From the NCBI GenBank assembly GCA_903913365.1, contig CAIWKW010000065.1:1-10410 (forward strand): a DNA stretch of 10,410 nt. Reading direction: 5' to 3'. The notes under the pieces are model-generated. The model was not told the DNA's origin. It saw only the letters and a list, made by a program, of their open reading frames with translations, and ran no database searches. This document shows positions 1-5,856 of the stretch, piece after piece. The position numbers and the translations under genes are program-made. Origin of the DNA: Candidatus Doudnabacteria bacterium (lineage in GTDB: Bacteria > Patescibacteriota > Doudnabacteria > UBA920). The number at the start of each line of letters is the position of its first letter. The stretch's first letter is position 1.

Positions 1-1641
1 GTTGAAAAACAAAAACAGCTGTCTGAGCTTATTGCCATACTATATGAAAAAGTTTACGAACGGGCCAACGGCAATCAAGCCCAATTATTAATGGACGTTG
101 TTAAAGGCCACGAGGCGCAATACGGGCCCTTAGATGCGGAAAGTTCCGAAAATTTACAACGCGCATTAATTGAATACAGCAGAAAACACGACAAAGCAGG
201 GTTTTATTATCGGCAATACGAACAAAAACCCGAAGAACTATTCGAGCGTTGTTTCGGAAAAAAACCAAAAGGAAAAGTTCAGCTTATATTGGGTCCGATG
301 ACTTTATGTTTTCGCTGTTTTGATGAGGATGACTACGTTTTCGCTTACATGAACCATCAGCATGAAGATAAAAAACCAACGGATTCAGAAGATGAAAAAT
401 CAAAAGCTGTTAGGAGCCAAGGCGTAGCTTTCTTCCAAGTCAAAGTTGGCGACTTGGCTGGTTCAATCATTATGGAAAAAGCCAGTAATAATTATTCCAT
501 AGCCAAGGAATATAAAACAAATACTATAACCCTGGCAAAAAATAGGAGCACGCCGGTAAAGTTCGCCGATTTAGATTTAAAAGCCGGCCTCCCTTGGCGG
601 ACTGACGGGGCGATGCGTTATAAATTTAATTTTGAGAGAACAACGGATGGCAAAATTTCTAAAATTGCACTATACGATTTCATAAAGAATGAGGACTATT
701 TTAATATTGAGCCCGGCTGGCAGCCTTTTACCTTCCGGCTGGAGCTGCCCGCAGAAAAATTTAAGGAAACAGAGTACGTAGAAATTACGGTTGATACCGA
801 GGGTATAGACCTTCTTGACCACAGCCGCAAACAAAACGAAATTTCATGCGAAGTCTACATGGGCAAAAAACAAATTATCAGGGACGACAAGCTTTCTAAG
901 GCCATTCGCAGACATGAAGAACAGCATCAATTCAATAAATTGTTTGTACCAAAAGAAGAGTATATGGGTATAGCCCCCGGCTTAATCCAATCATTGGAGA
1001 AAATGATGAACGGGCAGGATAAAAAAGAAGCGGTCTCAGCAAAGAAAAAAATAATCACCGTTTTAGCCAAGCATTACAGAAGAATACTTGTTGATCCCAG
1101 GGCCCGTGACGAGATAATTTCTTACTATAAAGAAGGTAGGGACTTAAGCTCTGTTGCCAGAACATTAAAAACCAGTCCTTTATATGATTATGCCGCTGAG
1201 GTTGTGGAATTCACAGACAAAACAAAAATCCCCTCATACCGCCAATGGATTGAAAAGCTAATTTATAAAGACTTGGGTGAGGGGGAAAGAATAAACCAAA
1301 TTACATATAGTCCGCAAAAGCAGAATGTAAACCTAAAAAAGACAATTCCTTTACTAATGTTTTTTGAAAACGGCGAATTTTCTGAGACCGAAGTCACCCT
1401 AGCTGTAGACGAAGTATTAAAAACAGATTATTTCCGGTCAATTGACCGCTGGCTTAAGCAAATTAAGACCTTGGAAGAAATTGGCTATGGCCGGCAACAA
1501 ATAGTGGCTTTTTGCAATATGTTGCCAATAAGAAGCTGGGAAGCATTTGTACGAAGATTGAGTAAAAATACAAACAAAAAACAAAGAGAGGAAAGAGCAT
1601 CTCTGTTTCCTGATGATACAGAGCGCTTTGCAGATCTTTAA
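1..1641 (+). CDS. Large hypothetical protein with HExxH motif, 5' end outside window
   Basis: The reading frame is open from base 1, with 30 codons before the first ATG (91), and base 1 is not a start codon, so the gene very probably begins upstream and this is a 546-residue 3' part. At 913-927 it encodes HEEQH, a match to the HExxH zinc-protease signature, inside a basic helix (IRRHEEQHQFN). About 66 residues later, DEIISYYKEG supplies an acidic pair (Asp/Glu) that could provide a third metal ligand; this is inference. The first half is mixed alpha/beta; the C-terminus is helical and lysine-rich. There is no signal peptide or membrane segment in the visible part. From memory, large HExxH hypotheticals of this general style recur in CPR genomes, usually unannotated. 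A zinc-dependent peptidase-like role is possible but unproven, and the motif could be fortuitous. Codon use is AT-rich compared with the SPFH and 349-aa genes. The gene ends at TAA (1639-1641). Confidence 0.8.
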   Translation, partial: VEKQKQLSELIAILYEKVYERANGNQAQLLMDVVKGHEAQYGPLDAESSENLQRALIEYSRKHDKAGFYYRQYEQKPEELFERCFGKKPKGKVQLILGPMTLCFRCFDEDDYVFAYMNHQHEDKKPTDSEDEKSKAVRSQGVAFFQVKVGDLAGSIIMEKASNNYSIAKEYKTNTITLAKNRSTPVKFADLDLKAGLPWRTDGAMRYKFNFERTTDGKISKIALYDFIKNEDYFNIEPGWQPFTFRLELPAEKFKETEYVEITVDTEGIDLLDHSRKQNEISCEVYMGKKQIIRDDKLSKAIRRHEEQHQFNKLFVPKEEYMGIAPGLIQSLEKMMNGQDKKEAVSAKKKIITVLAKHYRRILVDPRARDEIISYYKEGRDLSSVARTLKTSPLYDYAAEVVEFTDKTKIPSYRQWIEKLIYKDLGEGERINQITYSPQKQNVNLKKTIPLLMFFENGEFSETEVTLAVDEVLKTDYFRSIDRWLKQIKTLEEIGYGRQQIVAFCNMLPIRSWEAFVRRLSKNTNKKQREERASLFPDDTERFADL

Positions 1642-1649
1642 GTATCGCA

Positions 1650-1790
1650 CTATTGCACTTTGAAATCCCAAGCCGTGGCTTGCAGTTCTTTAGTATCGGA
1701 ATTAACCGACACCAGAGCATACTCGCCCGACTCCAAAGAACTTACCGGTATCAGGCTCATACTGCCAAGGTCCTTCTCGAAAGAGGTTTT
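1650..1790 (-). pseudogene. Possible C-terminal remnant of a minus-strand gene
   Basis: Read on the minus strand, this stretch ends at TAG (1650-1652) and encodes a protein-like tail containing LESGEYALVSV and ending AWDFKVQ. The alternating hydrophobic pattern and the 'GEYAL...DF.V' ending look like the last beta-strands of a real domain. The only ATG (1758-1760) would give just 36 residues, and the frame meets a stop near 1855 without another ATG, so it is more likely a decayed 3' fragment than a gene. It fills most of the 253-base gap between the HExxH gene and the DUF1801 gene. The parent family was not identified. The rest of the gap (1790-1894) is AT-rich with no convincing element. Confidence 0.3.
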
Positions 1791-1894
1791 TTGATTTGCT
1801 ATTATGGCAGTACAAATACTTACAGAAATTAGAAAATTGGGAATATGACAAGATCAACCAATATCCAAATATCAATTAGTAACTTTCTAAATTT

Positions 1895-2275
1895 ATGAAT
1901 TCAAAAACAGCAAAGCCAAAAACTATTGGCGAATATATAAAAAACTATCCTGCTCCCGAGCAAAAAAAATTGCGCGAGATGTTAAAGCTTACGCGCCAAG
2001 CCGCGCCAAAAGCGGAAGAAGGCATAAAATGGAGCATGCCGGCTTTGTCGTACAAAAGAATTCTGGTAATGTTTGCCGGGTTTAAACATCACATTGGTTT
2101 TTATCCCACCGCCGCGGCAATGGAAGCTTTTACCAAAGAAACTTCCAAATTCAAAACCGGCAGAGGCTCTATCCAGTTTCCGCTGAGCGAACCTTTGCCC
2201 AAAGCACTAATAAAAAAAATTACCACCTTTCGCGTAAAGCAAGCTATAGAAAAAGACGGGAAATGGCGGACATAG
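1895..2275 (+). CDS. DUF1801 family protein (YdhG-like fold)
   Basis: This 126-residue protein has the hallmarks of DUF1801 (PF08818). An N-terminal helical segment (TIGEYIKNYPAPEQ, 10-23) is followed by the KWSMPALSY stretch (about 45-53), the VMFAGFKHHIGFYPT strand block (about 58-72), and the closing FKTGRGSIQFPLSEPLPKALI segment. Its length is normal for the family. Related proteins include B. subtilis YdhG and frataxin-like 'iron chaperone' annotations, but the biochemical role of most members is unknown, so no reaction is assigned. It is presumably cytosolic, with no signal or membrane segment. The ATG at 1895 is preceded by AT-rich sequence with no SD. The isochorismatase-fold gene starts 47 bases downstream on the same strand, which suggests co-transcription and a shared terminator at 2924-2959. 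Confidence 0.9.
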   Translation: MNSKTAKPKTIGEYIKNYPAPEQKKLREMLKLTRQAAPKAEEGIKWSMPALSYKRILVMFAGFKHHIGFYPTAAAMEAFTKETSKFKTGRGSIQFPLSEPLPKALIKKITTFRVKQAIEKDGKWRT

Positions 2276-2279
2276 CCTG

Positions 2280-2311
2280 TATCCTTACATCCTTGTATCC
2301 TTACATCCTTA
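2280..2311 (+). repeat. Two tandem copies of a 16-bp unit
   Basis: TATCCTTACATCCTTG (2280-2295) is followed directly by TATCCTTACATCCTTA (2296-2311), with one mismatch. The repeat fills the spacer between the DUF1801 stop and the isochorismatase start. It has no evident hairpin or SD. It may be simple slippage; a role in setting the intergenic distance is only a possibility. Confidence 0.8.
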
Positions 2312-2322
2312 ACTACAATTAT

Positions 2323-2901
2323 ATGACCAACCTCTTCAACAAAACCACAACCGCACTAGTGGTAATAGATTTGCAAAAAGGCATAACCGCTATGCCGGCA
2401 GAACCTTACCCGACAAAAAATGTAATAGCCAACGCCGCAAAGTTGGCACAAGCTTTCAGGAAAAACCAAATGCCGGTATTTTTGGTTAGGGTGGCAACTT
2501 CGCCGGACAACAAAGACCGCCTTTCGCCCATTACCGACGGCCCAAACCCCTGGGCCAACCGGCAAATCCCGCCGGACTTTAGCGATATAGTTCCGGAAAT
2601 GGGGCCCGAACCTACCGATTTTATTATTACCAAAAAACAGTGGGGCGCGTTTTATGGCACGGATTTAGACTTGCAACTTCGCCGCCGCAAAATAGACACC
2701 ATTGTTCTCTGCGGAATTTCCACCAACATTGGCGTGGAAAGCACAGCCCGCTTTGCTTTTGAGCTAGGCTTTCAACAAATATTCGCGGAAGACGCCATGA
2801 GCGCCCGCTCCGCGCTGGAACACGAGCACTCTATTAAAACCATCTTCCCCCGCCTCGGCCGGGTGCGCAAGACAGCGGATATTTTAAGCGCCCTAGCGTA
2901 A
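2323..2901 (+). CDS. Isochorismatase-fold (cysteine hydrolase superfamily) hydrolase, catalytic Cys replaced by Gly
   Basis: A 192-residue isochorismatase-like hydrolase (PF00857 type). The nucleophile-side Asp is Asp16 in ALVVIDLQKG. The catalytic Lys is Lys104 in TKKQWGAFYGTDL, where the K-x3-(S/G)-A-F pattern matches EntB. The third site reads GISTNIGVESTAR, so Gly137 stands where nicotinamidases and N-carbamoyl hydrolases have Cys. Cys130 is nearby but not at the canonical position. Isochorismatases such as EntB also lack this Cys, and a 'GISTNIGVESTAR' subgroup is common among unassigned hydrolases, so the substrate is unknown and amidase chemistry is unlikely. I chose the ATG at 2323 because the protein then starts just before the first beta-strand; an upstream in-frame ATG at 2263 would overlap DUF1801 and add a low-complexity, repeat-encoded extension. 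No SD is evident. It is probably co-transcribed with the DUF1801 gene. Confidence 0.92.
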   Translation: MTNLFNKTTTALVVIDLQKGITAMPAEPYPTKNVIANAAKLAQAFRKNQMPVFLVRVATSPDNKDRLSPITDGPNPWANRQIPPDFSDIVPEMGPEPTDFIITKKQWGAFYGTDLDLQLRRRKIDTIVLCGISTNIGVESTARFAFELGFQQIFAEDAMSARSALEHEHSIKTIFPRLGRVRKTADILSALA

Positions 2902-2923
2902 ACAATCCAATTTTTAAACCAAA

Positions 2924-2959
2924 TTATTAAAACCCGAATCTGTTTTCGGGTTTTAATAA
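2924..2959. terminator. Intrinsic terminator of the DUF1801/isochorismatase unit
   Basis: TTATTAAAACCCGAA (2924-2938) pairs perfectly with TTCGGGTTTTAATAA (2945-2959), giving a 15-bp stem with a 6-nt loop. A-rich and T-rich arm ends flank a CCCG core, so it can act in either direction. It sits 22 bases after the isochorismatase stop. Confidence 0.85.
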
Positions 2960-2963
2960 TGTC

Positions 2964-2992
2964 TTGACCATACCGGCTATTTTAGCTATTAT
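2964..2992 (+). promoter_or_regulatory. Sigma-70-type promoter for the 51-aa gene
   Basis: TTGACC (2964-2969) and TATTAT (2987-2992) are separated by exactly 17 bases. The expected transcription start is near 2999, giving a leader of about 28 nt before the ATG at 3027. It follows directly after the previous terminator. Confidence 0.75.
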
Positions 2993-2994
2993 GA

Positions 2995-3017
2995 CTAGCT
3001 CTTTACTTAAGAGCTAG
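2995..3017 (+). promoter_or_regulatory. Leader hairpin in front of the SD of the 51-aa gene
   Basis: CTAGCTCTT (2995-3003) pairs perfectly with AAGAGCTAG (3009-3017) around the loop TACTT. The stem starts at about the predicted transcript 5' end and stops one base before the SD (AGGTG, 3018-3022). It could protect the 5' end of the mRNA or hold the SD open. It is not long enough to be a riboswitch. Confidence 0.6.
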
Positions 3018-3026
3018 AGGTGAAAG

Positions 3027-3182
3027 ATGTACTGGGAAGAGGTTGTCTCTGATAGTGGTATGGAAGTATGGCGTGCCAATGTCCCTGGCGGATGGTTGGT
3101 TTTTATCGCCAGAGTAGGAGAACAAGCTGGATCATTCTTCTACCCAGACCCTGGACACCAATGGGACGGAACGACGGACTGA
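3027..3182 (+). CDS. Small 51-aa hypothetical protein
   Basis: An ATG at 3027 lies five bases after an AGAGGTG-like SD, and the frame runs to TGA at 3180-3182. The product is 51 residues, rich in Trp and acidic residues, with VPGGWLVFI in the middle and FFYPDPGHQWD near the end. From memory, small bacterial proteins with a 'GGWLV...F.PDP.H.W' layout exist, but no function can be given. The protein is probably a small compact beta-type soluble domain; there is no membrane segment or Cys pair. The case for a real gene is strong because promoter, leader hairpin, SD, ORF and strong terminator follow in the right order within 290 bases. It appears to be a monocistronic, highly expressed unit. Confidence 0.75.
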   Translation: MYWEEVVSDSGMEVWRANVPGGWLVFIARVGEQAGSFFYPDPGHQWDGTTD

Positions 3183-3209
3183 AGATTGAGGAGGACAACA
3201 CGCATCCAT

Positions 3210-3256
3210 GGGCAGTACCCCGGACATAGGTCCGCCGGTACTGCCCTCGCTTTTTT
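3210..3256 (+). terminator. Intrinsic terminator of the 51-aa gene
   Basis: GGGCAGTACC (3210-3219) pairs with GGTACTGCCC (3237-3246). An inner GGAC/GTCC stem stacks on it, and the structure is followed by TCGC and a run of six T. This is a textbook Rho-independent terminator, 27 bases after the stop codon. Confidence 0.9.
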
Positions 3257-3294
3257 ATATTTCAAAATTCCACTTGCAAAAACAATCTTCTCAC
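3232..3294 (+). repeat. Post-terminator repeat R2, copy a
   Basis: This is the 3' arm and T-tract of the terminator plus about 40 bases ending CAATCTTCTCAC. It matches 6259-6323 over nearly its full length and 5784-5840 over the T-tract, CCACTTGCAAA and TCTTC parts. It is non-coding and of unknown function; it may have been copied together with terminators. Confidence 0.6.
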
Positions 3295-3301
3295 ATAAAA
3301 T

Positions 3302-3329
3302 ACCCGAAGCTATAGCTTCGGGTGTTTTT
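3302..3329. terminator. Bidirectional terminator between the 51-aa gene and the TrmB gene
   Basis: ACCCGAAGC (3302-3310) and GCTTCGGGT (3315-3323) form a perfect stem closed by TATA. TGTTTTTA follows on the plus strand and an A/T-rich tract on the minus strand. It lies 26 bases past the stop of the convergent TrmB gene and so probably serves that gene as well. Confidence 0.8.
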
Positions 3330-3354
3330 AATGCAGTTAAATTCTGCGGGCAAC

Positions 3355-4122
3355 TTATTGCAAAAATTTCCAAATTCCGGAAAATAAATCCCTTAAGTTT
3401 TTTGCCAAAGCCGGATCTTTAATTTCGATTAAATAAAACGGATGGTCTTTTCCCTGAATCATAATTACATAATCCCCCATTACCCAAGTGGAGTAGGTAA
3501 AATCGTAGCCGTGCTGCCAAATTTTAATTTTCCTTTTATCAATGTGATTATGCTGTTCAAATTCCAGCTCAGCAGGATTATCTTCGGTAATCAGCTCTTG
3601 AACTATAGGGCCGGACAAGCCTTTGGAATACAGCCAATCAAAATATTCCGGAAAATTTTGCAGGAGACGGGAATCTTGAAAGCCACGCCAAACGCTGTCG
3701 TATGCAAGCAGATTGGAGCACCAAAGCGGAGTGTGTTTAATTAAATGCGATTCCATATTTGATTCATCCACAAAACTAATTTTCGCCAGCAAAAAAGGAT
3801 GCTTGCTGGCCAAACGATTAATTTCGCTGACTGCCCTGGTAGCCAGCTCTTTTTGTTTGCGCACATCCCTTTCCTTTTTTTCAAAATATTCTATGAGGCT
3901 TACGGTAGATGCGGGCAAATAAACCGAAGTCGGAGAACCCAAATCTTCAATTACCAAACCCTTGGCCACCAACCCCGAGAGTACTCCATAAGTGGTTGTT
4001 CGGTTAAGCTTGGTTGCGGTTGCCAATTGATTGGCGGTTAAGCGGCCTTTTTGTACCAAAGTTAAGTAAACCAAAATTTCTTTTGGGGAAAAATCCAAAC
4101 GTTCTAAAAAATCTTGAATCAT
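3355..4122 (-). CDS. TrmB-type winged-helix transcriptional regulator
   Basis: A 255-residue DNA-binding regulator. Residues 1-70 form a winged HTH of the TrmB N-terminal type (PF01978): FSPKEILVYLTLVQKG, then TANQLATATKL, then the recognition helix NRTTTYGVLSGLVAKGLV, then a wing (IEDLGSPTSVYLPAS). A charged, heptad-like helix follows (about 75-108, EYFEKKERDVRKQKELATRAV), likely the dimerisation coiled coil. The remaining roughly 145 residues form an effector domain ending in a predicted beta-rich part (YVIMIQGKDHPFYLIEI). TrmB proteins in archaea sense sugars; the ligand of the CPR members is not known. The ATG follows a consensus promoter by six bases, so the message should be leaderless. 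The gene is divergent from the SPFH gene and shares a 345-base intergenic region holding a perfect inverted repeat; control of itself and of the SPFH gene is a reasonable inference. Confidence 0.88.
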   Translation of the reverse strand: MIQDFLERLDFSPKEILVYLTLVQKGRLTANQLATATKLNRTTTYGVLSGLVAKGLVIEDLGSPTSVYLPASTVSLIEYFEKKERDVRKQKELATRAVSEINRLASKHPFLLAKISFVDESNMESHLIKHTPLWCSNLLAYDSVWRGFQDSRLLQNFPEYFDWLYSKGLSGPIVQELITEDNPAELEFEQHNHIDKRKIKIWQHGYDFTYSTWVMGDYVIMIQGKDHPFYLIEIKDPALAKNLRDLFSGIWKFLQ

Positions 4123-4128
4123 TGTTAA

Positions 4129-4157
4129 ATAATAACCATTTGTCGGACTTTAGTCAA
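4129..4157 (-). promoter_or_regulatory. Promoter of the TrmB gene, giving a leaderless transcript
   Basis: On the minus strand, TTGACT (4157-4152) and TATTAT (4134-4129) are 17 bases apart. Only TTAACA separates the -10 box from the ATG (4122-4120), so the predicted start of transcription falls on the A of the start codon. No SD is possible in such a transcript. Confidence 0.75.
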
Positions 4158-4180
4158 CTGGCGTTTTTGCTTATAAACAA

Positions 4181-4200
4181 AAGCTATTTTTAAATAGCTT
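4181..4200. promoter_or_regulatory. Perfect inverted repeat, candidate operator between divergent genes
   Basis: AAGCTATTT (4181-4189) and AAATAGCTT (4192-4200) form a perfect dyad around TT. It lies 24 bases upstream of the TrmB -35 box and overlaps the candidate -35 box (TTGTAC, 4199-4204) of the SPFH leader. It has no T-tract, so a terminator is unlikely. Binding by the adjacent TrmB protein is inferred from position only. Confidence 0.5.
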
Positions 4201-4227
4201 GTACAAAATTTTACGACAAAATTAAAT
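4199..4227 (+). promoter_or_regulatory. Candidate promoter for the SPFH gene
   Basis: TTGTAC (4199-4204) and TTAAAT (4222-4227) are separated by 17 bases. The match is moderate. If used, the transcript would carry a leader of roughly 235 nt containing the structured element at 4339-4431. Other AT-rich hexamers nearby (for example TATAAA around 4260) are alternatives. Confidence 0.35.
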
Positions 4228-4338
4228 AAAAGAACTACTATGGAGGTGTCAGAAATCTTATAAAAGTAATAAAAAGACAACTGACAGATCTTTAACAACC
4301 AAAATAGAGGAACAAAAACTACTTCGCCAAAAACCAGA

Positions 4339-4431
4339 GCCTACGACTGGCGGTTCGACCGTAGAATTTCGCGCTTAACAGTGGCCCGCGGAATTCTACG
4401 TCTGTTGAACCGACAGAGACGAGATCGTGGC
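4339..4431 (+). promoter_or_regulatory. Long structured leader RNA upstream of the SPFH gene
   Basis: Three nested helices close on one another. The apical stem pairs 4360-4373 with 4387-4400 (14 pairs, one G-U) around a 13-nt loop. The middle stem CGGTTC (4351-4356) pairs with GAACCG (4407-4412) across an internal loop of 3 and 6 nt. A basal stem pairs GCC+ACGA (4339-4341, 4343-4346) with TCGT+GGC (4425-4431). No T-tract follows, so it is not a terminator, and it ends 25 bases before the SD (AAAAGGAAG, 4456-4464). It could be a cis-regulatory leader, a protein-binding element or a separate small RNA. The 345-base gap 4123-4467 otherwise holds the two promoters, the inverted repeat and two tiny ORFs (4240-4263, 4449-4475). 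Confidence 0.6.
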
Positions 4432-4467
4432 AGGCGACCAACTGCAAAATGCTTGAAAAGGAAGTTT

Positions 4468-5703
4468 ATGCTTAAGAGAATGATTGCGACCGTGATTATC
4501 CTGGCTGCCTTCTGGGGAGCCAAAACCGTTTACAACGCAATGGGGCCGCAGGTTGAAGCCGCGGCCGCTGTTAACCAGGCAAAGGACTCAATTGCGTCCT
4601 ACACCTACGGCCAACAAATGGCCCGCGGCAATCTGGTTTCCACCGGCATGAATATTCTGCTGGCGATTGCGCTGGCGGCAATATGGGGCAGTTTCCTGTA
4701 TAAGAAGTTGCGCCCGAGCAATAACGCCTCTGCGCTGGCCCTGCTGGCTGTAGCCATAAGCTTCAGCCTCGCCGGTTGCGGACCTTCCAAGGTGCTGCCA
4801 CTGGAGAACATTGGACCCAATGAGACTGCGTATGTTATTCCTCTGGAAGGCGACAGTGCCAACCAGGGCAAGATTCAGTCCGTAAAATACTTGGAAGACC
4901 ACAAGGTTCTTGCCAAGCGGATTGAGATTCCGGTTCGCGAGCGCGACTTGGGCCACGGCCTCGGCAACTACGAGTGGTTGCCCACGGTCAAAGTCATCAA
5001 AGTGGACAGAACGCCAATTACCCGCGAGTGGACCAAGGGCCGTGAAAGCGGTACTTCCAACTCCAACCAAGCGATTGCAGTTGAGTCGCTGGAGTCAATC
5101 AACTTCCGGGTAGGCATCAACACCACGGGCAACGTGCTGGAGGAGGACGCTTCCACATTCCTTTACTGGTTTGCGGGCAAGCCTATTTCTTCCGTGATGG
5201 ACGAAAACGTTCGCGGTTTTGTCCAGTCGCTGATGTCGGCCGAATTCGGCAAACTCACTTTGGAAGATTGCAAAAAGCAGAAAGGGCGGATTATTGCCCA
5301 ATCTGCCGAGGCTGCAACCGCGCACTTCAAAAAGATGGGGCTGAACATTATGAACATGGGCGGCTCCGAAGGCCTGCTCTATGACGATCCGGCGATTCAA
5401 GATGCCATCAACAAGACGGCAACGTCCGAAATGTACATTGAGATTGCCCGAAAGGAAAAACTCGCGCAAGACGAGCGCAACAAGATGGTTGTAGCCAAAT
5501 CCACGGCCGACCGCCAAGCCGCGGAACAGTTCTCTCAAGCCCAGGCAGCGCAGGTTGCCAAGCTGGAGCTGGACATTAAGCGTATTCAGGCCGAAGCCAC
5601 ACTGGAAGCGGCCAAACGCTGGAAGGGAGACATGCCGGGCGGAATTATTCCGCAAGGCAGCAATATCCTGTTTGGGCTTGACCGCCCCCTAAGCAACAAG
5701 TAA
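4468..5703 (+). CDS. SPFH/band-7 domain membrane lipoprotein
   Basis: A 411-residue membrane protein. Hydrophobic segments lie at about 5-19 and 61-77. A third at 87-103 ends in LAGC (101-104), a good lipobox with Cys104 as the acylation site. From about 112 (ENIGPNETAYVIPLEG) to about 300 the sequence follows the SPFH pattern: a 'pG..ayvip' start, beta-strands, IAVESLESINFRVGI, then FLYWFAGKP...VMDENVRGFVQSLMS and the amphipathic helices. Residues 320-385 form a long Ala/Lys/Glu-rich coiled coil, as in prohibitin/stomatin-like proteins, which build membrane-attached rings. The ATG at 4468 was chosen because AAAAGGAAG precedes it and the protein begins with a membrane helix; an in-frame GTG at 4381 lies inside the leader structure and would encode a basic, unconserved-looking stretch. 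The internal position of the lipobox is odd. Codon use is GC-rich compared with the flanking TrmB gene. It ends before a strong terminator. Confidence 0.85.
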   Translation: MLKRMIATVIILAAFWGAKTVYNAMGPQVEAAAAVNQAKDSIASYTYGQQMARGNLVSTGMNILLAIALAAIWGSFLYKKLRPSNNASALALLAVAISFSLAGCGPSKVLPLENIGPNETAYVIPLEGDSANQGKIQSVKYLEDHKVLAKRIEIPVRERDLGHGLGNYEWLPTVKVIKVDRTPITREWTKGRESGTSNSNQAIAVESLESINFRVGINTTGNVLEEDASTFLYWFAGKPISSVMDENVRGFVQSLMSAEFGKLTLEDCKKQKGRIIAQSAEAATAHFKKMGLNIMNMGGSEGLLYDDPAIQDAINKTATSEMYIEIARKEKLAQDERNKMVVAKSTADRQAAEQFSQAQAAQVAKLELDIKRIQAEATLEAAKRWKGDMPGGIIPQGSNILFGLDRPLSNK

Positions 5704-5748
5704 TGTTGCCTTAGGCCTTAGCAAAGGCCGAAGTAGTTTGATCTTTTC

Positions 5749-5799
5749 GAGCCCGGTGTGCTGTCTGACGCAAGTCAGCAGCCCCGGGCTCGCTTTTTT
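5749..5799 (+). terminator. Intrinsic terminator of the SPFH gene
   Basis: GAGCCCGG (5749-5756) pairs with CCGGGCTC (5784-5791). An inner CTGAC/GTCAG stem with a GCAA tetraloop stacks on it, followed by GC and six T. Confidence 0.92.
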
Positions 5800-5840
5800 A
5801 AATTCACCAAAGTTCCACTTGCAAAGATACTCTTCGAATG
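5784..5840 (+). repeat. Post-terminator repeat R2, copy c
   Basis: After the terminator arm and T-tract comes AAAGTTCCACTTGCAAAGA, then TCTTCG, in the same order and at about the same distance as in copy a (3232-3294) and copy b (6259-6323). It is the most divergent copy. Confidence 0.45.
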
Positions 5841-5856
5841 GAAAGTGTACAGAGCC

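Noticed and set aside
2263..2322. Earlier start for the isochorismatase-fold gene at 2263
   Set aside because: It would overlap the DUF1801 gene and translate the 16-bp tandem repeat. Family members start just before the first beta-strand, which fits ATG 2323.
3442..4041. Plus-strand ORFs opposite the TrmB gene
   Set aside because: They are antisense to a clear winged-helix regulator and have no supporting signals.
4240..4263. Seven-codon ORF with an internal GGAGGTG in the SPFH leader
   Set aside because: It is too short to judge. The SD-like GGAGGTG has no start codon at usual distance, so it was not called as a leader peptide.
4381..4467. N-terminal extension of the SPFH protein from a GTG at 4381 (29 extra residues)
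   Set aside because: It lies inside the long leader hairpin, encodes an Arg-rich stretch before a membrane helix, and has no SD. The ATG at 4468 has AAAAGGAAG at proper distance.
4588..5655. Long minus-strand ORFs opposite the SPFH gene (160 and 186 aa)
   Set aside because: They are antisense shadows of a GC-rich coding region; they lack start signals and show no domain pattern.
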